A stretch of 54,550 bases of DNA from Flavicella sp963932955 (GTDB lineage Bacteria; Bacteroidota; Bacteroidia; Flavobacteriales; Flavobacteriaceae), in assembly GCA_963932955.1 (NCBI GenBank), contig CAWVRK010000012.1:1-54550 (forward strand), read 5' to 3'. The notes beneath the pieces are model-generated. The model made no database searches, was not told where the DNA came from, and saw nothing but the letters and a program-made list of their open reading frames with translations. The position numbers and the translations under genes were made by a program. Positions 1 to 7,772 of the stretch are shown piece after piece. Each line of letters starts with the position of its first letter. Within the stretch, counting starts at the first letter, position 1.

Positions 1-825
1 GATTATGTGGTAGGCCAAGATTGTGAAGACGAAGATACCGATGCAGATGACGATGACGATACTGGTGAAGACAACGAGCCTGTAACAGGCTCAATTACAG
101 GAACTTGGAAAATTGAACCTATTGCAGGTGCGTTGGGTGTGGGTCCAACTAAAGGAAACATCACTTGGTGGTCAAACAGTGGGGAAGATGTAACGACAAG
201 AGCTTGTCTTATGGATGATGAATTCGTATTTAGAACAGACGGTTCATTCTCGAATGTGATGGGAGAAAATACTTGGTTAGAAGGATGGCAAGGAGGTGAC
301 GGTTGTGGTACACCTGTGTATCCACATAACGGTGCTGCTACTGATTACACGTATGCGTACGATGCTGACGCCGGAACAATTACTGTAAACGGAGTTGGAG
401 CGCATCTCGGTCTTCCAAAAGTGCACAACGGAGGTGAATTGGTTTCTACTTCTGAAGCTGCAGGAATCGAAAGCATTACTTACAACATTGTTGAAATGTC
501 AGCTGATAGAATGATTGTCGACATTGAATTTGGTGGCAATGGCTTTTGGACGTTCATTCTAAAAAAAGAAACTGATCTATCGGTCAAAAATCCAGATTTG
601 AATTCAATTGATATATACCCAAATCCAGTTACAAGTACTCTCTATATAAATTCTTACACAATTGAACTAACAAAAGTTGAAATATTCTCATTGTTGGGCA
701 AAAAAGTAAAGGAAGTTACAACAGACTTTAATTCAATTAATGTAGATGAACTAACCAACGGGATTTATTTTATTAAGGCTTATTCCGGAAATAGGCTCAT
801 AACTAAAAAAATGATTAAAAAATAA
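1..825 (+). CDS. Secreted T9SS cargo protein, C-terminal part (5' end outside window)
   Basis: The reading frame is open from the first base, so only the C-terminal ~274 residues are present. An Asp/Glu-rich linker near the start looks like a calcium-binding or flexible spacer. It is followed by a ~160-residue domain containing GTWKIEP, GALGVGP and SWWS-like motifs, which I associate from memory with extracellular proteins of flavobacterial polysaccharide-utilization loci. The last ~70 residues form a type A T9SS sorting domain: IDIYPNPVTSTLYI, then VEIFSLLGKKV, then LTNGIYFIKAY and a lysine-rich end. The protein should therefore be exported by Sec, passed through the outer membrane by T9SS and anchored or released outside. 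The catalytic or binding function of the missing N-terminal part cannot be told; a glycan-active enzyme is a guess. Confidence 0.85.
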   Translation, partial: DYVVGQDCEDEDTDADDDDDTGEDNEPVTGSITGTWKIEPIAGALGVGPTKGNITWWSNSGEDVTTRACLMDDEFVFRTDGSFSNVMGENTWLEGWQGGDGCGTPVYPHNGAATDYTYAYDADAGTITVNGVGAHLGLPKVHNGGELVSTSEAAGIESITYNIVEMSADRMIVDIEFGGNGFWTFILKKETDLSVKNPDLNSIDIYPNPVTSTLYINSYTIELTKVEIFSLLGKKVKEVTTDFNSINVDELTNGIYFIKAYSGNRLITKKMIKK

Positions 826-1014
826 CATTTAGTCATCTACAATGTAAGTGTAACTCTTTGTTAAATTTGGCCTTATAAAATTTTGGTTCAACAAAAAGGT
901 GAAGAAAGCGTAGATGTTTTTGGTTTGTAATACAGTCTTTTTGGTGCTTCAATTATACTATTGGTTTCAAAGCAATTTTAAACATTTACAATGTTCCATA
1001 AAATATAGCAAAAA

Positions 1015-1110
1015 GTTAAGCTTTTATAATGCGTTTGCAGCTGATATTTTACATAACGTAAATTATCAGTTGCGAATGTTTTTTAGACGCTGCGAAGCAA
1101 ACCGCTTAAT
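1015..1110. repeat. Nested imperfect palindrome in intergenic spacer
   Basis: A hairpin core at 1041-1052 pairs with 1058-1069 (11 of 12 positions) around a 5-nt loop. Further out, 1031-1041 (gcgtttgcagc) resembles the reverse complement of 1089-1105, and gttaagc at 1015-1021 faces gcttaat at 1104-1110. The whole ~95 bp can fold on itself. Related sequence recurs at 1161-1187 and, inverted, at 1324-1341. Function unknown; a mobile or recombination-site remnant and a structured RNA are both possible. The rest of the 826-1425 spacer shows no convincing gene. Confidence 0.5.
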
Positions 1111-1160
1111 AGTTTAATGACCCAAGTTCCAATTATTCTTATGAAAGCGAAAGCTTCTGG

Positions 1161-1187
1161 GATATTTTACATAATAGAGAATTATAG
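1161..1187. repeat. Degenerate direct copy of the spacer repeat
   Basis: The 14 bases gatattttacataa at 1161-1174 repeat 1043-1056 exactly, and the next bases (ending gaattatag) resemble the following part of the first copy (aaattatcag). The pairing that makes a hairpin in the first copy is largely lost here, which suggests decay. Confidence 0.4.
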
Positions 1188-1323
1188 CTACATATCTAGA
1201 TTATTCTAACGAAGCCACAATTAGCTTGTCATAATTACTATCGATATAAGTCAAAAGACATTATATCTGTAATTATGTCAAATATCGCCCAAAAGCGCTA
1301 TTACGCTAATTGCAGTAAAATGT

Positions 1324-1341
1324 ACTATAATTTACATTATG
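1324..1341. repeat. Inverted copy of the spacer repeat
   Basis: Actataatttacattatg matches the reverse complement of 1052-1070 at 17 of 19 positions, with one base missing and one changed. With the copy at 1015-1110 it brackets about 220 bp of spacer that shows no gene. Confidence 0.45.
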
Positions 1342-1425
1342 TTAAATAGGTTTTTTTAAAACAAACAACCACTATACTACTCTTATTTTGAAAACAATAA
1401 AGATGATTTGGGATCTTAAAAAAAT

Positions 1426-1731
1426 TTAATCCTTGAAAAAACGTTTGAAACCGATGCGTTTGAGCATCTTCTTCTCCATGTTCCAGAAAAATTGGAACTG
1501 ACCAAAAAGAGCACCGACAAAAACCAAAGTAATTTGGTATATCGGAAAAATAAGTAGAATGCGGACAGGCCAATACACGTAAGGAGTTGTCGTTTTTCTG
1601 TCCAAACCAATCAAATGGGTAATCGGATCTGCCAAGCGTGTGGCCAAAGTACCGTTGATGGCAAAAACAAGAAGAATCAAAAGGATTTGAAAATTGGATG
1701 TGATGCCCCAGCGCGTTTTTAACTTGTCCAT
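1426..1731 (-). CDS. Small membrane protein, DUF6787-like
   Basis: A 101-residue protein with two clear hydrophobic segments: about residues 15-30 (ILLILLVFAINGTLA) and about 57-78 (VRILLIFPIYQITLVFVGAL). It ends in a basic FFWNMEKKMLKRIGFKRFF tail that should lie in the cytoplasm. The pattern, including a conserved-looking PVRILLIFPIYQ stretch, fits the small DUF6787 family of Bacteroidota as I remember it; members have sometimes been mislabelled as diacylglyceryl transferases, but this protein is too short for that enzyme. No function is known. It is followed on the plus-strand side by the tRNA-His gene. Confidence 0.65.
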   Translation of the reverse strand: MDKLKTRWGITSNFQILLILLVFAINGTLATRLADPITHLIGLDRKTTTPYVYWPVRILLIFPIYQITLVFVGALFGQFQFFWNMEKKMLKRIGFKRFFKD

Positions 1732-1854
1732 GGTGATGATTTCATTCGTGTGTAAAAATACATTATTCTATCGCATTTGAATGCAAAACAGCTTGGAAAA
1801 TAAAAGTTGAAATTGGAAAAACCTTGTTTTCAAAACCTTACAAAATTCCAAAAA

Positions 1855-1879
1855 AAAAGGCCTGCATTGCAGGCCTTTT
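1855..1879 (-). terminator. Intrinsic terminator downstream of tRNA-His
   Basis: An 11-bp perfect stem (1855-1865 with 1869-1879, core ggcctgc/gcaggcc) has a 3-nt loop. Read on the minus strand it is followed by a long T run, so it ends the tRNA transcript. Confidence 0.85.
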
Positions 1880-1889
1880 AAAAACGATG

Positions 1890-1964
1890 GGTGGAAGACG
1901 GGATTCGAACCCGCGACCCTCGGTACCACAAACCGATACTCTAACCAACTGAGCTACAACCACC
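1890..1964 (-). tRNA. tRNA-His (anticodon GTG)
   Basis: Read on the minus strand the cloverleaf is clear: D arm gctc...gagt, anticodon stem cggt/accg around a loop with GTG, variable loop, and T arm gcggg-ttcgaat-cccgt. The extra G at position -1, opposite a C73 discriminator, is the histidine identity mark. CCA is not encoded. The acceptor stem (GTGGTTG with CTTCCAC) shows two U:U oppositions at 5:68 and 6:67, while all other pairs are sound. A strong terminator follows. Confidence 0.95.
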
Positions 1965-2017
1965 ATGTTTAACGGGTGCAAATTTACACTATTTCAACAA
2001 TTGCACAAACATTTTTT

Positions 2018-2734
2018 TTAAATTAAATCCCCCAATTCACGAACAGCTACATAACGCTCTGTGCTAAAGCCTTCTGCACTTTCCACACCAATCATTCTTC
2101 CCAAATCATTGGCACGGTACAACACACTATTGATGAAGTTTTGACTCGTAATTGGCGATTCGGGCTCCTTGCTGTTCGGGTCGAAAAACTGGGAAGCATG
2201 TGCTTTTACTGCCTTTTCTTTTACATCCATAAATCCGGTGACGTCTACCACAAAATCGGGTTGGGTGTTTTTCCACTGCATGTAATGATATACTTGTTTT
2301 GGCCTCCAAGCAGCTTGCGAAATCTCTTCAACTTTAGTTGTGATCTTTCGCAATCCAGACAAAAAACAAGCATCTGAAACCAATTGACTTCCTTTAGGAT
2401 GGTCAAGATGCCTATCCTCAATTGCATTGCACAGGACCACCTCGGGTTGGTATTTACGAATCACTTCGACGATGGCCATTTGATGTGCTTTGTCATTGAC
2501 GAAAAAACCGTCTTCAAAACCCATATTCTCTCGCAGGACTGCCCCGATGATTTTTGCTGCATTCATCGCTTCCTGAGTTCGAATGGCCACAGTACCACGG
2601 GTACCCAACTCTCCCCTGGTAAGGTCCACGATACCGACCTTTTTGCCCTTCGAAATTTCTTTGGCAAGGGTAGCTGCGCATCCTAATTCTACATCGTCGG
2701 GATGGGCTCCAAAGGCCAATATGTCTAATTTCAT
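2018..2734 (-). CDS. bshB1: Bacillithiol biosynthesis deacetylase BshB1
   Basis: A 238-residue LmbE/PIG-L family zinc-dependent deacetylase that removes the acetyl group from GlcNAc-malate, the second step of bacillithiol synthesis in the cytoplasm. The metal motif AHPDD is at residues 10-14, followed by DLTRGELGTRGT and later EDRHLDHPKG, which carries the second metal histidine. The length and the LTRGELGTRG signature are typical of BshB1 rather than of general PIG-L deacetylases. Other bsh genes are not in this window. A glutathione peroxidase lies just upstream in the same direction, and bacillithiol or thioredoxin could be its reductant. Confidence 0.93.
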   Translation of the reverse strand: MKLDILAFGAHPDDVELGCAATLAKEISKGKKVGIVDLTRGELGTRGTVAIRTQEAMNAAKIIGAVLRENMGFEDGFFVNDKAHQMAIVEVIRKYQPEVVLCNAIEDRHLDHPKGSQLVSDACFLSGLRKITTKVEEISQAAWRPKQVYHYMQWKNTQPDFVVDVTGFMDVKEKAVKAHASQFFDPNSKEPESPITSQNFINSVLYRANDLGRMIGVESAEGFSTERYVAVRELGDLI

Positions 2735-2777
2735 AAAATTCTTATTTTACACGTATTTCAAATAAGCACAGCCTGGC

Positions 2778-3347
2778 CTAACCCTCAATCCAGTCGAGGA
2801 CTTCTTGTGAAGACGGTCGCGTTTTTGGAGAAATTATTTTTTCCAAAACCCCTTCCCGATTCAACAAGTATTTTTGAAAGTTCCATTTTACTTTTGAATC
2901 TTGCAGACCGTTCTTGCTTTTCTCCGTTAAAAAAGCATACAATGGATGCTTTTTCCTTCCTTTTACACTTATTTTTTCCATCATGGGAAAGCGAACTCCG
3001 TAATTCAATTCACAAAAAGCAGCAATTTGATCGGAAGAACCCGGTTCTTGCCATAAAAAATCATTGGATGGAAAGCCGATGATGACCAAGCCCTCATCTT
3101 TGTAGCGCTCGTACAATGCTTGTAGTTCTTTGTATTGTGGTGTCAAACCACACTTAGAAGCCGTGTTTACAATCATGATTTTTTTTCCTTTCAAACTTGA
3201 GAAATCAAAGGGATTTCCTTTCAGGTCGTTGACAGTAAATGAGTATATTGAATTGATTTCTTGCATTTGAGGTTGTTCTTTAGTGGTTTGATTGAATTGA
3301 AATGACAAGCAAACAAGGACTAAAATGCTTAAAAAAAAGGTTTTCAT
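2778..3347 (-). CDS. Glutathione peroxidase family thiol peroxidase
   Basis: A 189-residue GPx-fold peroxidase. The peroxidatic cysteine is C66 in NTASKCGLTPQY, followed by the LYERYKDEGLVIIGFPSNDF and KWNFQKYL motifs that carry the Asn and Trp of the active site. In the common FPCNQF motif the resolving Cys is replaced here by Ser (S94), so the enzyme may act as a one-Cys peroxidase or use another resolving residue. The N-terminus (KTFFLSILVLVCLSF) looks like a signal peptide or anchor, which suggests an extracytoplasmic role; the Cys there is not in a good lipobox. It probably reduces organic and hydrogen peroxides with thioredoxin or bacillithiol. The same-strand neighbour is bshB1, 43 nt downstream. 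Confidence 0.9.
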   Translation of the reverse strand: MKTFFLSILVLVCLSFQFNQTTKEQPQMQEINSIYSFTVNDLKGNPFDFSSLKGKKIMIVNTASKCGLTPQYKELQALYERYKDEGLVIIGFPSNDFLWQEPGSSDQIAAFCELNYGVRFPMMEKISVKGRKKHPLYAFLTEKSKNGLQDSKVKWNFQKYLLNREGVLEKIISPKTRPSSQEVLDWIEG

Positions 3348-3437
3348 AAGATCTCTTGTTTAAATTTTCAATACTCAAAAATACGAATTCCTTTTTAAAA
3401 AAATCGTAGAATTGCTCGATTTCAGTATCTTCGTTGC

Positions 3438-4190
3438 ATGGTTGCAGTAACACTACTTGGAGGCGGCAATTTGGCGCAACATTTGGCCAGTGCTTTTTTT
3501 GCCGCTAACGGCATTGAACTTCGTCAGATTTACAATCGCAGTCTTGCGCCCATAGCGAAGTGGGAAGGAAAAGTCTTGGTCACAGACCAACTGGAAGCTT
3601 TGGTTGAAACAGACGTATGCATCATCGCTGTAAACGACCAATCTATCGAGGCTTTGTCAAAAAAAATAGCACCATTCAACGGCCTCCTACTTCACTGCTC
3701 TGGAAACCTTGATTTAGACGTCCTGCAAGCAAATACTCGGACGGGAGTACTCTACCCTTTGCAAAGCTTTAGCAAAGACAAGAAAACCGACTTTGGCAAG
3801 GTTCAACTTTGCTTGGAAGTGTCTAACACAGCAGACCATTCCAAGCTGCTTTTTTTGGCCAATTCTCTTTCTAAAAAAAATATTTGGATGACTACTGCAC
3901 AGCGAAAAAAACTCCACCTCGCTGCGGTATTTGTCAATAATTTTGTGAATTACATGTATACATTGGGTGAAGAAATCTGTGAAGAAAACGGCATTCCCTT
4001 CGAAATCTTACATCCCTTGATTGAAGAAACAGCCCATAAAATTACCTTCCTCCCTCCTTCTCAGGCACAGACAGGTCCTGCAATTCGAAAAGATACACTA
4101 ACTTTGGAGGCGCATAAAAAACAGTTGCAACACCAAAAGAAAGAAATTTACAGCTTGCTGACAGCAGCATTGCTAAACACCCAAAAATAA
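3438..4190 (+). CDS. Rossmann-fold and DUF2520 domain protein
   Basis: A 250-residue protein with an N-terminal NAD(P)-binding Rossmann fold (VTLLGGGNLAQHLA at residues 4-17, then DVCIIAVNDQSIE) and a C-terminal helical DUF2520 domain (KLHLAAVFVNNFVNYMY, PLIEETAHKI). The architecture resembles pyrroline-5-carboxylate reductase and 6-phosphogluconate dehydrogenase-like enzymes, but the substrate is not known. It is followed 9 nt later by the KdsC-like phosphatase on the same strand, and this pairing recurs in Bacteroidota as I recall. Translation starts at the ATG at 3438, close behind a TATCTTCG sequence that resembles a flavobacterial -7 element, so the leader would be very short. Confidence 0.88.
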   Translation: MVAVTLLGGGNLAQHLASAFFAANGIELRQIYNRSLAPIAKWEGKVLVTDQLEALVETDVCIIAVNDQSIEALSKKIAPFNGLLLHCSGNLDLDVLQANTRTGVLYPLQSFSKDKKTDFGKVQLCLEVSNTADHSKLLFLANSLSKKNIWMTTAQRKKLHLAAVFVNNFVNYMYTLGEEICEENGIPFEILHPLIEETAHKITFLPPSQAQTGPAIRKDTLTLEAHKKQLQHQKKEIYSLLTAALLNTQK

Positions 4191-4199
4191 AATAGTTCC

Positions 4200-4727
4200 A
4201 TGGAAAAAAGTTACAAAGAATGGATGCCACAGATTGACACCTTTATACTTGATGTCGACGGTGTTTTGACCAATGGCATGATCACAATCTACCCCAATGG
4301 TGAAATGCTCCGTCAAATGAATATCAAAGACGGCTATGCGCTGAAAACAGCCGTAGACGCCGGATACCGTGTCTGTGTGATTTCGGGCGGTAGCAACGAA
4401 GGCGTTCGTTTGCGGTTGGAAGGATTGGGGATTACAGATATTTTTCTTGGTATTCACGACAAATCAACGCGCTACCAAGAATTGCTCGACAAATACCAGC
4501 TTTCTCCCGACAATATTTTGTACATGGGCGACGACATTCCGGACTACCCAGTCATGAAAAAAGTAGGGTTTGCTTGTGCTCCCAGTGATGCCGCTCCAGA
4601 AATCAAAGAAATATGCAAATACGTCTCTCCTAAAAAAGGAGGGGAAGGATGTGTGCGCGATGTGATTGAGCAAGTGCTCCGGGTTCAAGGTAAATGGAAT
4701 GGAAAATTCGATGCCAAATACGATTGA
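4200..4727 (+). CDS. kdsC: KdsC-like HAD phosphatase (KDO 8-phosphate phosphatase)
   Basis: A 175-residue HAD-family phosphatase of the KdsC type, which removes phosphate from 3-deoxy-D-manno-octulosonate 8-phosphate on the way to the KDO of lipid A inner core. The catalytic motif LDVDGVLTNG places the nucleophile at D18 and the acid/base at D20. Motif II is in VISGG and the metal-binding motif III is in MGDDIPDYPVM. The short, uncapped length matches the tetrameric KdsC subfamily. It follows the DUF2520 gene by 9 nt and converges on pcm 12 nt away. Confidence 0.9.
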   Translation: MEKSYKEWMPQIDTFILDVDGVLTNGMITIYPNGEMLRQMNIKDGYALKTAVDAGYRVCVISGGSNEGVRLRLEGLGITDIFLGIHDKSTRYQELLDKYQLSPDNILYMGDDIPDYPVMKKVGFACAPSDAAPEIKEICKYVSPKKGGEGCVRDVIEQVLRVQGKWNGKFDAKYD

Positions 4728-4739
4728 TTTCCGAAATTC

Positions 4740-5381
4740 CTAATTTTTTTTCTCCAACATCGGAACAAATTTACATTCTTCCAATTCGTGTTTTTCAAAA
4801 TGCTTCAAAGCGGTTCTTTTGTACAAATACATGATTTGTTTTGTAGTCCCAACAGGAATCACAAGCATCCCTCCTAGCTTCAGTTGTGCAAGCAGTGCTT
4901 TGGGAACAAATGGCGCTCCGGCAGTTACGATGATTTTGTCAAAGGGAGCATGGTCTGGCAAGCCTTTGTAACCGTCACCAAATCCTAAATACCTAGGTCG
5001 ATACCCCAACTTGGGCAAAAACAGCTTGGTTTTCTTAAACAGTTCGTTTTGACGCTCTACACTAAACACTTCTGCTTGCATCTCCATCAAAACCGCGGTT
5101 TGGTAACCTGATCCCGTTCCTATTTCCAATACTTTATCGCCAGGCTTGATTTCCAACAGTTGCGTCTGATACGCAACGGTATAAGGTTGGGATATGGTTT
5201 GATCTGCTAAAATGGGAAATGCCTTGTCTTGGTAGGCAAAACTCTCGAAACTAGAATCCAAAAACAAATGCCTTGGAATTTTAGCAATGGCAGCCAATAC
5301 GTTTTTGTTTTCAATTCCTTTGGCAGCAATTACTTTTGCCAGTTGATTTCTTAGTCCTTGGTGCTTGAGGGTGTCTTTCAC
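4740..5381 (-). CDS. pcm: Protein-L-isoaspartate O-methyltransferase
   Basis: A 213-residue class I methyltransferase that methylates L-isoaspartyl residues in damaged proteins and so starts their repair. The SAM-binding motif VLEIGTGSGYQT is at residues 84-95, preceded by the family-specific segment QTISQPYTVAYQ that shapes the isoaspartyl site, and followed by IIVTAGAPFVPKALLAQL and GGMLVIPVG. Length is normal for PCMT. It runs convergently with kdsC and its start lies about 170 nt from the divergent Gfo/Idh/MocA gene. Confidence 0.93.
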   Translation of the reverse strand: MKDTLKHQGLRNQLAKVIAAKGIENKNVLAAIAKIPRHLFLDSSFESFAYQDKAFPILADQTISQPYTVAYQTQLLEIKPGDKVLEIGTGSGYQTAVLMEMQAEVFSVERQNELFKKTKLFLPKLGYRPRYLGFGDGYKGLPDHAPFDKIIVTAGAPFVPKALLAQLKLGGMLVIPVGTTKQIMYLYKRTALKHFEKHELEECKFVPMLEKKN

Positions 5382-5554
5382 AAATAGTTTACATTTTGAA
5401 GGCTTAAAATTAGCAATTAATCCCTAAAGATCTCTATTTTTGTGCAAACATATTTGCAGTGTTTGGTTTCTCCTTTACAAGACAATCACTGCCAGTTCCT
5501 TTTTGGACATATCCGTATTGAGTCGTAACAAATTGTAACTATTAAAGTCAACCT

Positions 5555-6517
5555 ATGAAATTAAAAGCAGGAGTTTTAGGAGCAGGTCATTTAGGAAAAA
5601 TACACCTACGGTTGCTGCAGCAATCTGAGCACTTTGAATTGATCGGGTTTTACGACCCTAGCAAAGAAAATGCCACCGCTGTATCAAAAGAATTTGGCTA
5701 CAAAGCCTTTGATACCATTGACCAGCTACTTCGAGAAGTGGATGTTGTGGACATCGTTACTCCTACCCTCTCCCACTTTGACTGCGCCCAACAAGCCATC
5801 GCAAGAGGAAAGCATGTTTTTATAGAAAAACCCATCACCAAAACTTTTGAAGAAGCCTCGGTACTCAGAGACATGGCAAAAGAACACCAGGTTCGCGGTC
5901 AAGTAGGACATGTCGAACGTTTCAACCCTGCATTTACAGCTGTAAAAGAAGCCATTCAAAGCCCCATGTTTATCGAAACACATCGCTTGGCCGAATTCAA
6001 CCCCAGAGGAACTGACGTCCCCGTAGTTTTGGACCTGATGATTCACGACATAGACATCATTCTGAGTGTGGTAGATTCAAAAGTAAAAAACATCCAAGCA
6101 AGTGGTATTTCTGTGATTTCCAAAACCCCAGACATTGCCAATGCGCGCATTGAATTCGAAAACGGTTGTGTGGCCAACCTAACGGCCAGTAGAATTTCGA
6201 TGAAAAACATGCGGAAAACACGATTTTTCCAAAAAGATGCTTACATCTCAGTCGATTTTTTAGAGAAAAAAAGTGAATTGGTACGTATGAAAGAGGCTCC
6301 ACAAAACCCTGGTGATTTTGACATGATTTTGCAAAATGCTGAAGGGGTGAAAAAGCAAATTTTATTTGAAAACCCGACCGTAACCAACAACAATGCCATT
6401 TTGGACGAATTGGATTCTTTTGCCCATGCAATTCGCACAAATACAACTCCTGTCGTTTCCTTGTCTCAAGGTGCAGAAGCGTTGAGAGTAGCACAGCAAA
6501 TCATCGATCGTTTTTAA
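5555..6517 (+). CDS. Gfo/Idh/MocA family oxidoreductase
   Basis: A 320-residue NAD(P)-dependent oxidoreductase. The N-terminal Rossmann fold starts at GVLGAGHLGKIH (residues 6-17). The EKP motif typical of the family is in HVFIEKPITKTFEEA. The C-terminal alpha/beta domain carries GHVERFNPAF and DLMIHDIDIIL, where the His/Asp residues probably act in catalysis. Substrate cannot be read from sequence; sugar or inositol derivatives, including nucleotide sugars, are usual for the family. A TATTTTTG at 5435-5442 resembles a -7 element, but I see no good -33 partner. The next gene is convergent. Confidence 0.88.
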   Translation: MKLKAGVLGAGHLGKIHLRLLQQSEHFELIGFYDPSKENATAVSKEFGYKAFDTIDQLLREVDVVDIVTPTLSHFDCAQQAIARGKHVFIEKPITKTFEEASVLRDMAKEHQVRGQVGHVERFNPAFTAVKEAIQSPMFIETHRLAEFNPRGTDVPVVLDLMIHDIDIILSVVDSKVKNIQASGISVISKTPDIANARIEFENGCVANLTASRISMKNMRKTRFFQKDAYISVDFLEKKSELVRMKEAPQNPGDFDMILQNAEGVKKQILFENPTVTNNNAILDELDSFAHAIRTNTTPVVSLSQGAEALRVAQQIIDRF

Positions 6518-6537
6518 GCAAAATACTACCAGCTCAA

Positions 6538-7224
6538 TCAAACCAAGTGTTTGACCTTTTCATCACTGACAATCACCCCGTCTTTGAGACGGATAATGCG
6601 ATCTGTTTGTGCTGCGATATCTTCCTCGTGGGTAACAACAATCAAAGTCATCCCCTCTCGGTGAATTGATTTTAGCAAGTCCATCACTTCGCCAGTAGTC
6701 GTTGAGTCCAAAGCTCCTGTGGGTTCATCCGCCAACACCACTTTGGGTTTGGTGACCAAGGCCCTCGCAACCGCTACCCGCTGTTTTTGACCGCCAGACA
6801 ACTCGTTTGGCAAATGGCTGGCCCAATCCTTCAAGCCCACTTTCTCCAAATACTCCATCGCCATGAGCTGTCGTTCCTTTTTTGCAACTCCTTGATAATA
6901 AAGTGGCAGTGCGACATTTTCCAAAGCGTTTTTATATGCAATCAAATTAAAAGACTGAAAGACAAAACCCAAAAACTTATTTCTGAGTTGGGCAGCTTTT
7001 TTTTCATCCAAATTCTCAATCGGAAGTTTGTTGAGCAGGTAGTCCCCCTCGTCTTGCGTATCCAAGAGGCCCAAAATGTTTAGAAGCGTTGATTTTCCGG
7101 AACCGGAAGCTCCCATAATGGCAACAAACTCACCATCTTCAATACAAAGATCCAAGCCTTTTAGTACATGGAGAGCTGTGCTTCCTATCGAATAGGATTT
7201 GTGCAATTTTTGAATGTCAATCAT
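6538..7224 (-). CDS. ABC transporter ATP-binding protein, MacB/LolD type
   Basis: A 228-residue stand-alone ATPase subunit. Walker A is GASGSGKST (38-46), the signature LSGGQ is at 142-146, Walker B is VVLADEPTG (162-170), and the H-loop is in VVTHEED. The early LKGLDLCIEDGEFVAIMG pattern puts it in the MacB/LolD/FtsE-like group that drives type VII ABC permeases for lipoprotein release, peptide or drug export, or mechanotransmission. No FtsX/MacB-type permease lies beside it here, so its partner must be encoded elsewhere. Confidence 0.9.
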   Translation of the reverse strand: MIDIQKLHKSYSIGSTALHVLKGLDLCIEDGEFVAIMGASGSGKSTLLNILGLLDTQDEGDYLLNKLPIENLDEKKAAQLRNKFLGFVFQSFNLIAYKNALENVALPLYYQGVAKKERQLMAMEYLEKVGLKDWASHLPNELSGGQKQRVAVARALVTKPKVVLADEPTGALDSTTTGEVMDLLKSIHREGMTLIVVTHEEDIAAQTDRIIRLKDGVIVSDEKVKHLV

Positions 7225-7318
7225 GGCTGTTTTTTAATAACACTAAAATATAAAATCTCTTGTTAAGAACATGCAAATACTATGTTAAAGAAAGTAAATA
7301 CCCTAACTTTGTAGTCTT

Positions 7319-7753
7319 ATGAGTACTAAAAATTACATTGAATTGCACCGAAAAACAAAAGGAATCGTTTTGTACGATGGTCCCTGTAAACTTTGCAATG
7401 ACGCAGTTTACTTTCTGCTAAAGAGAGATGCGCAAGCCTATTTTCTCTTTGGAAGTTTGCAATCTAAAGTCGCTCAAAACTTTTTAAAAGAGAAGGGCAT
7501 CGACACTTCTAAAACAGACAGTCTTGTGTTTGTTACAGCCACTGATGTCTGGATGCGTTCGAACGCCGTATTGCATGTTTGCGCTGCCTTGAAGGGCACT
7601 TGGAGCTGGTTTAAAATTTTTCATTACATACCTGAGTCAGTTAGAGACTCCCTATATGATTTTATTGCAAAGAACCGTTACCGGTGGTTTGGAAAAAGTG
7701 ATTCTTGCCCATCGCCGAACCCCCTCTTTAAGGAACGCTTTATCGATTGTTGA
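7319..7753 (+). CDS. DCC family thiol-disulfide oxidoreductase-like protein (DUF393)
   Basis: A 144-residue protein with the DCC-family N-terminal motif YDGPCKLCNDAVYFLLKRD. The cysteines of the CxxC pair are C23 and C26, and Pro stands at the position that is often Asp in the DxxCxxC variant. The family is predicted to be thioredoxin-like, but no substrate is established. The ATG at 7319 lies 9 nt behind a TAACTTTG (7303-7310) that fits the Bacteroidota -7 consensus, so the mRNA would have almost no leader. The downstream gene is convergent. Confidence 0.85.
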   Translation: MSTKNYIELHRKTKGIVLYDGPCKLCNDAVYFLLKRDAQAYFLFGSLQSKVAQNFLKEKGIDTSKTDSLVFVTATDVWMRSNAVLHVCAALKGTWSWFKIFHYIPESVRDSLYDFIAKNRYRWFGKSDSCPSPNPLFKERFIDC

Positions 7754-7772
7754 ACTCCTTTTTGAAATCGAT

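Noticed and set aside
1015..1110. Integron attC site
   Set aside because: The terminal gttaagc and gcttaat boxes are in the opposite order to the canonical RYYYAAC...GTTRRRY, and no integrase or cassette array is visible; kept only as an unexplained palindrome.
914..1117. 67-residue open frame in the spacer behind the T9SS cargo gene
   Set aside because: It overlaps the palindromic repeat, has low-complexity aromatic-rich composition and no domain or conserved look; treated as chance.
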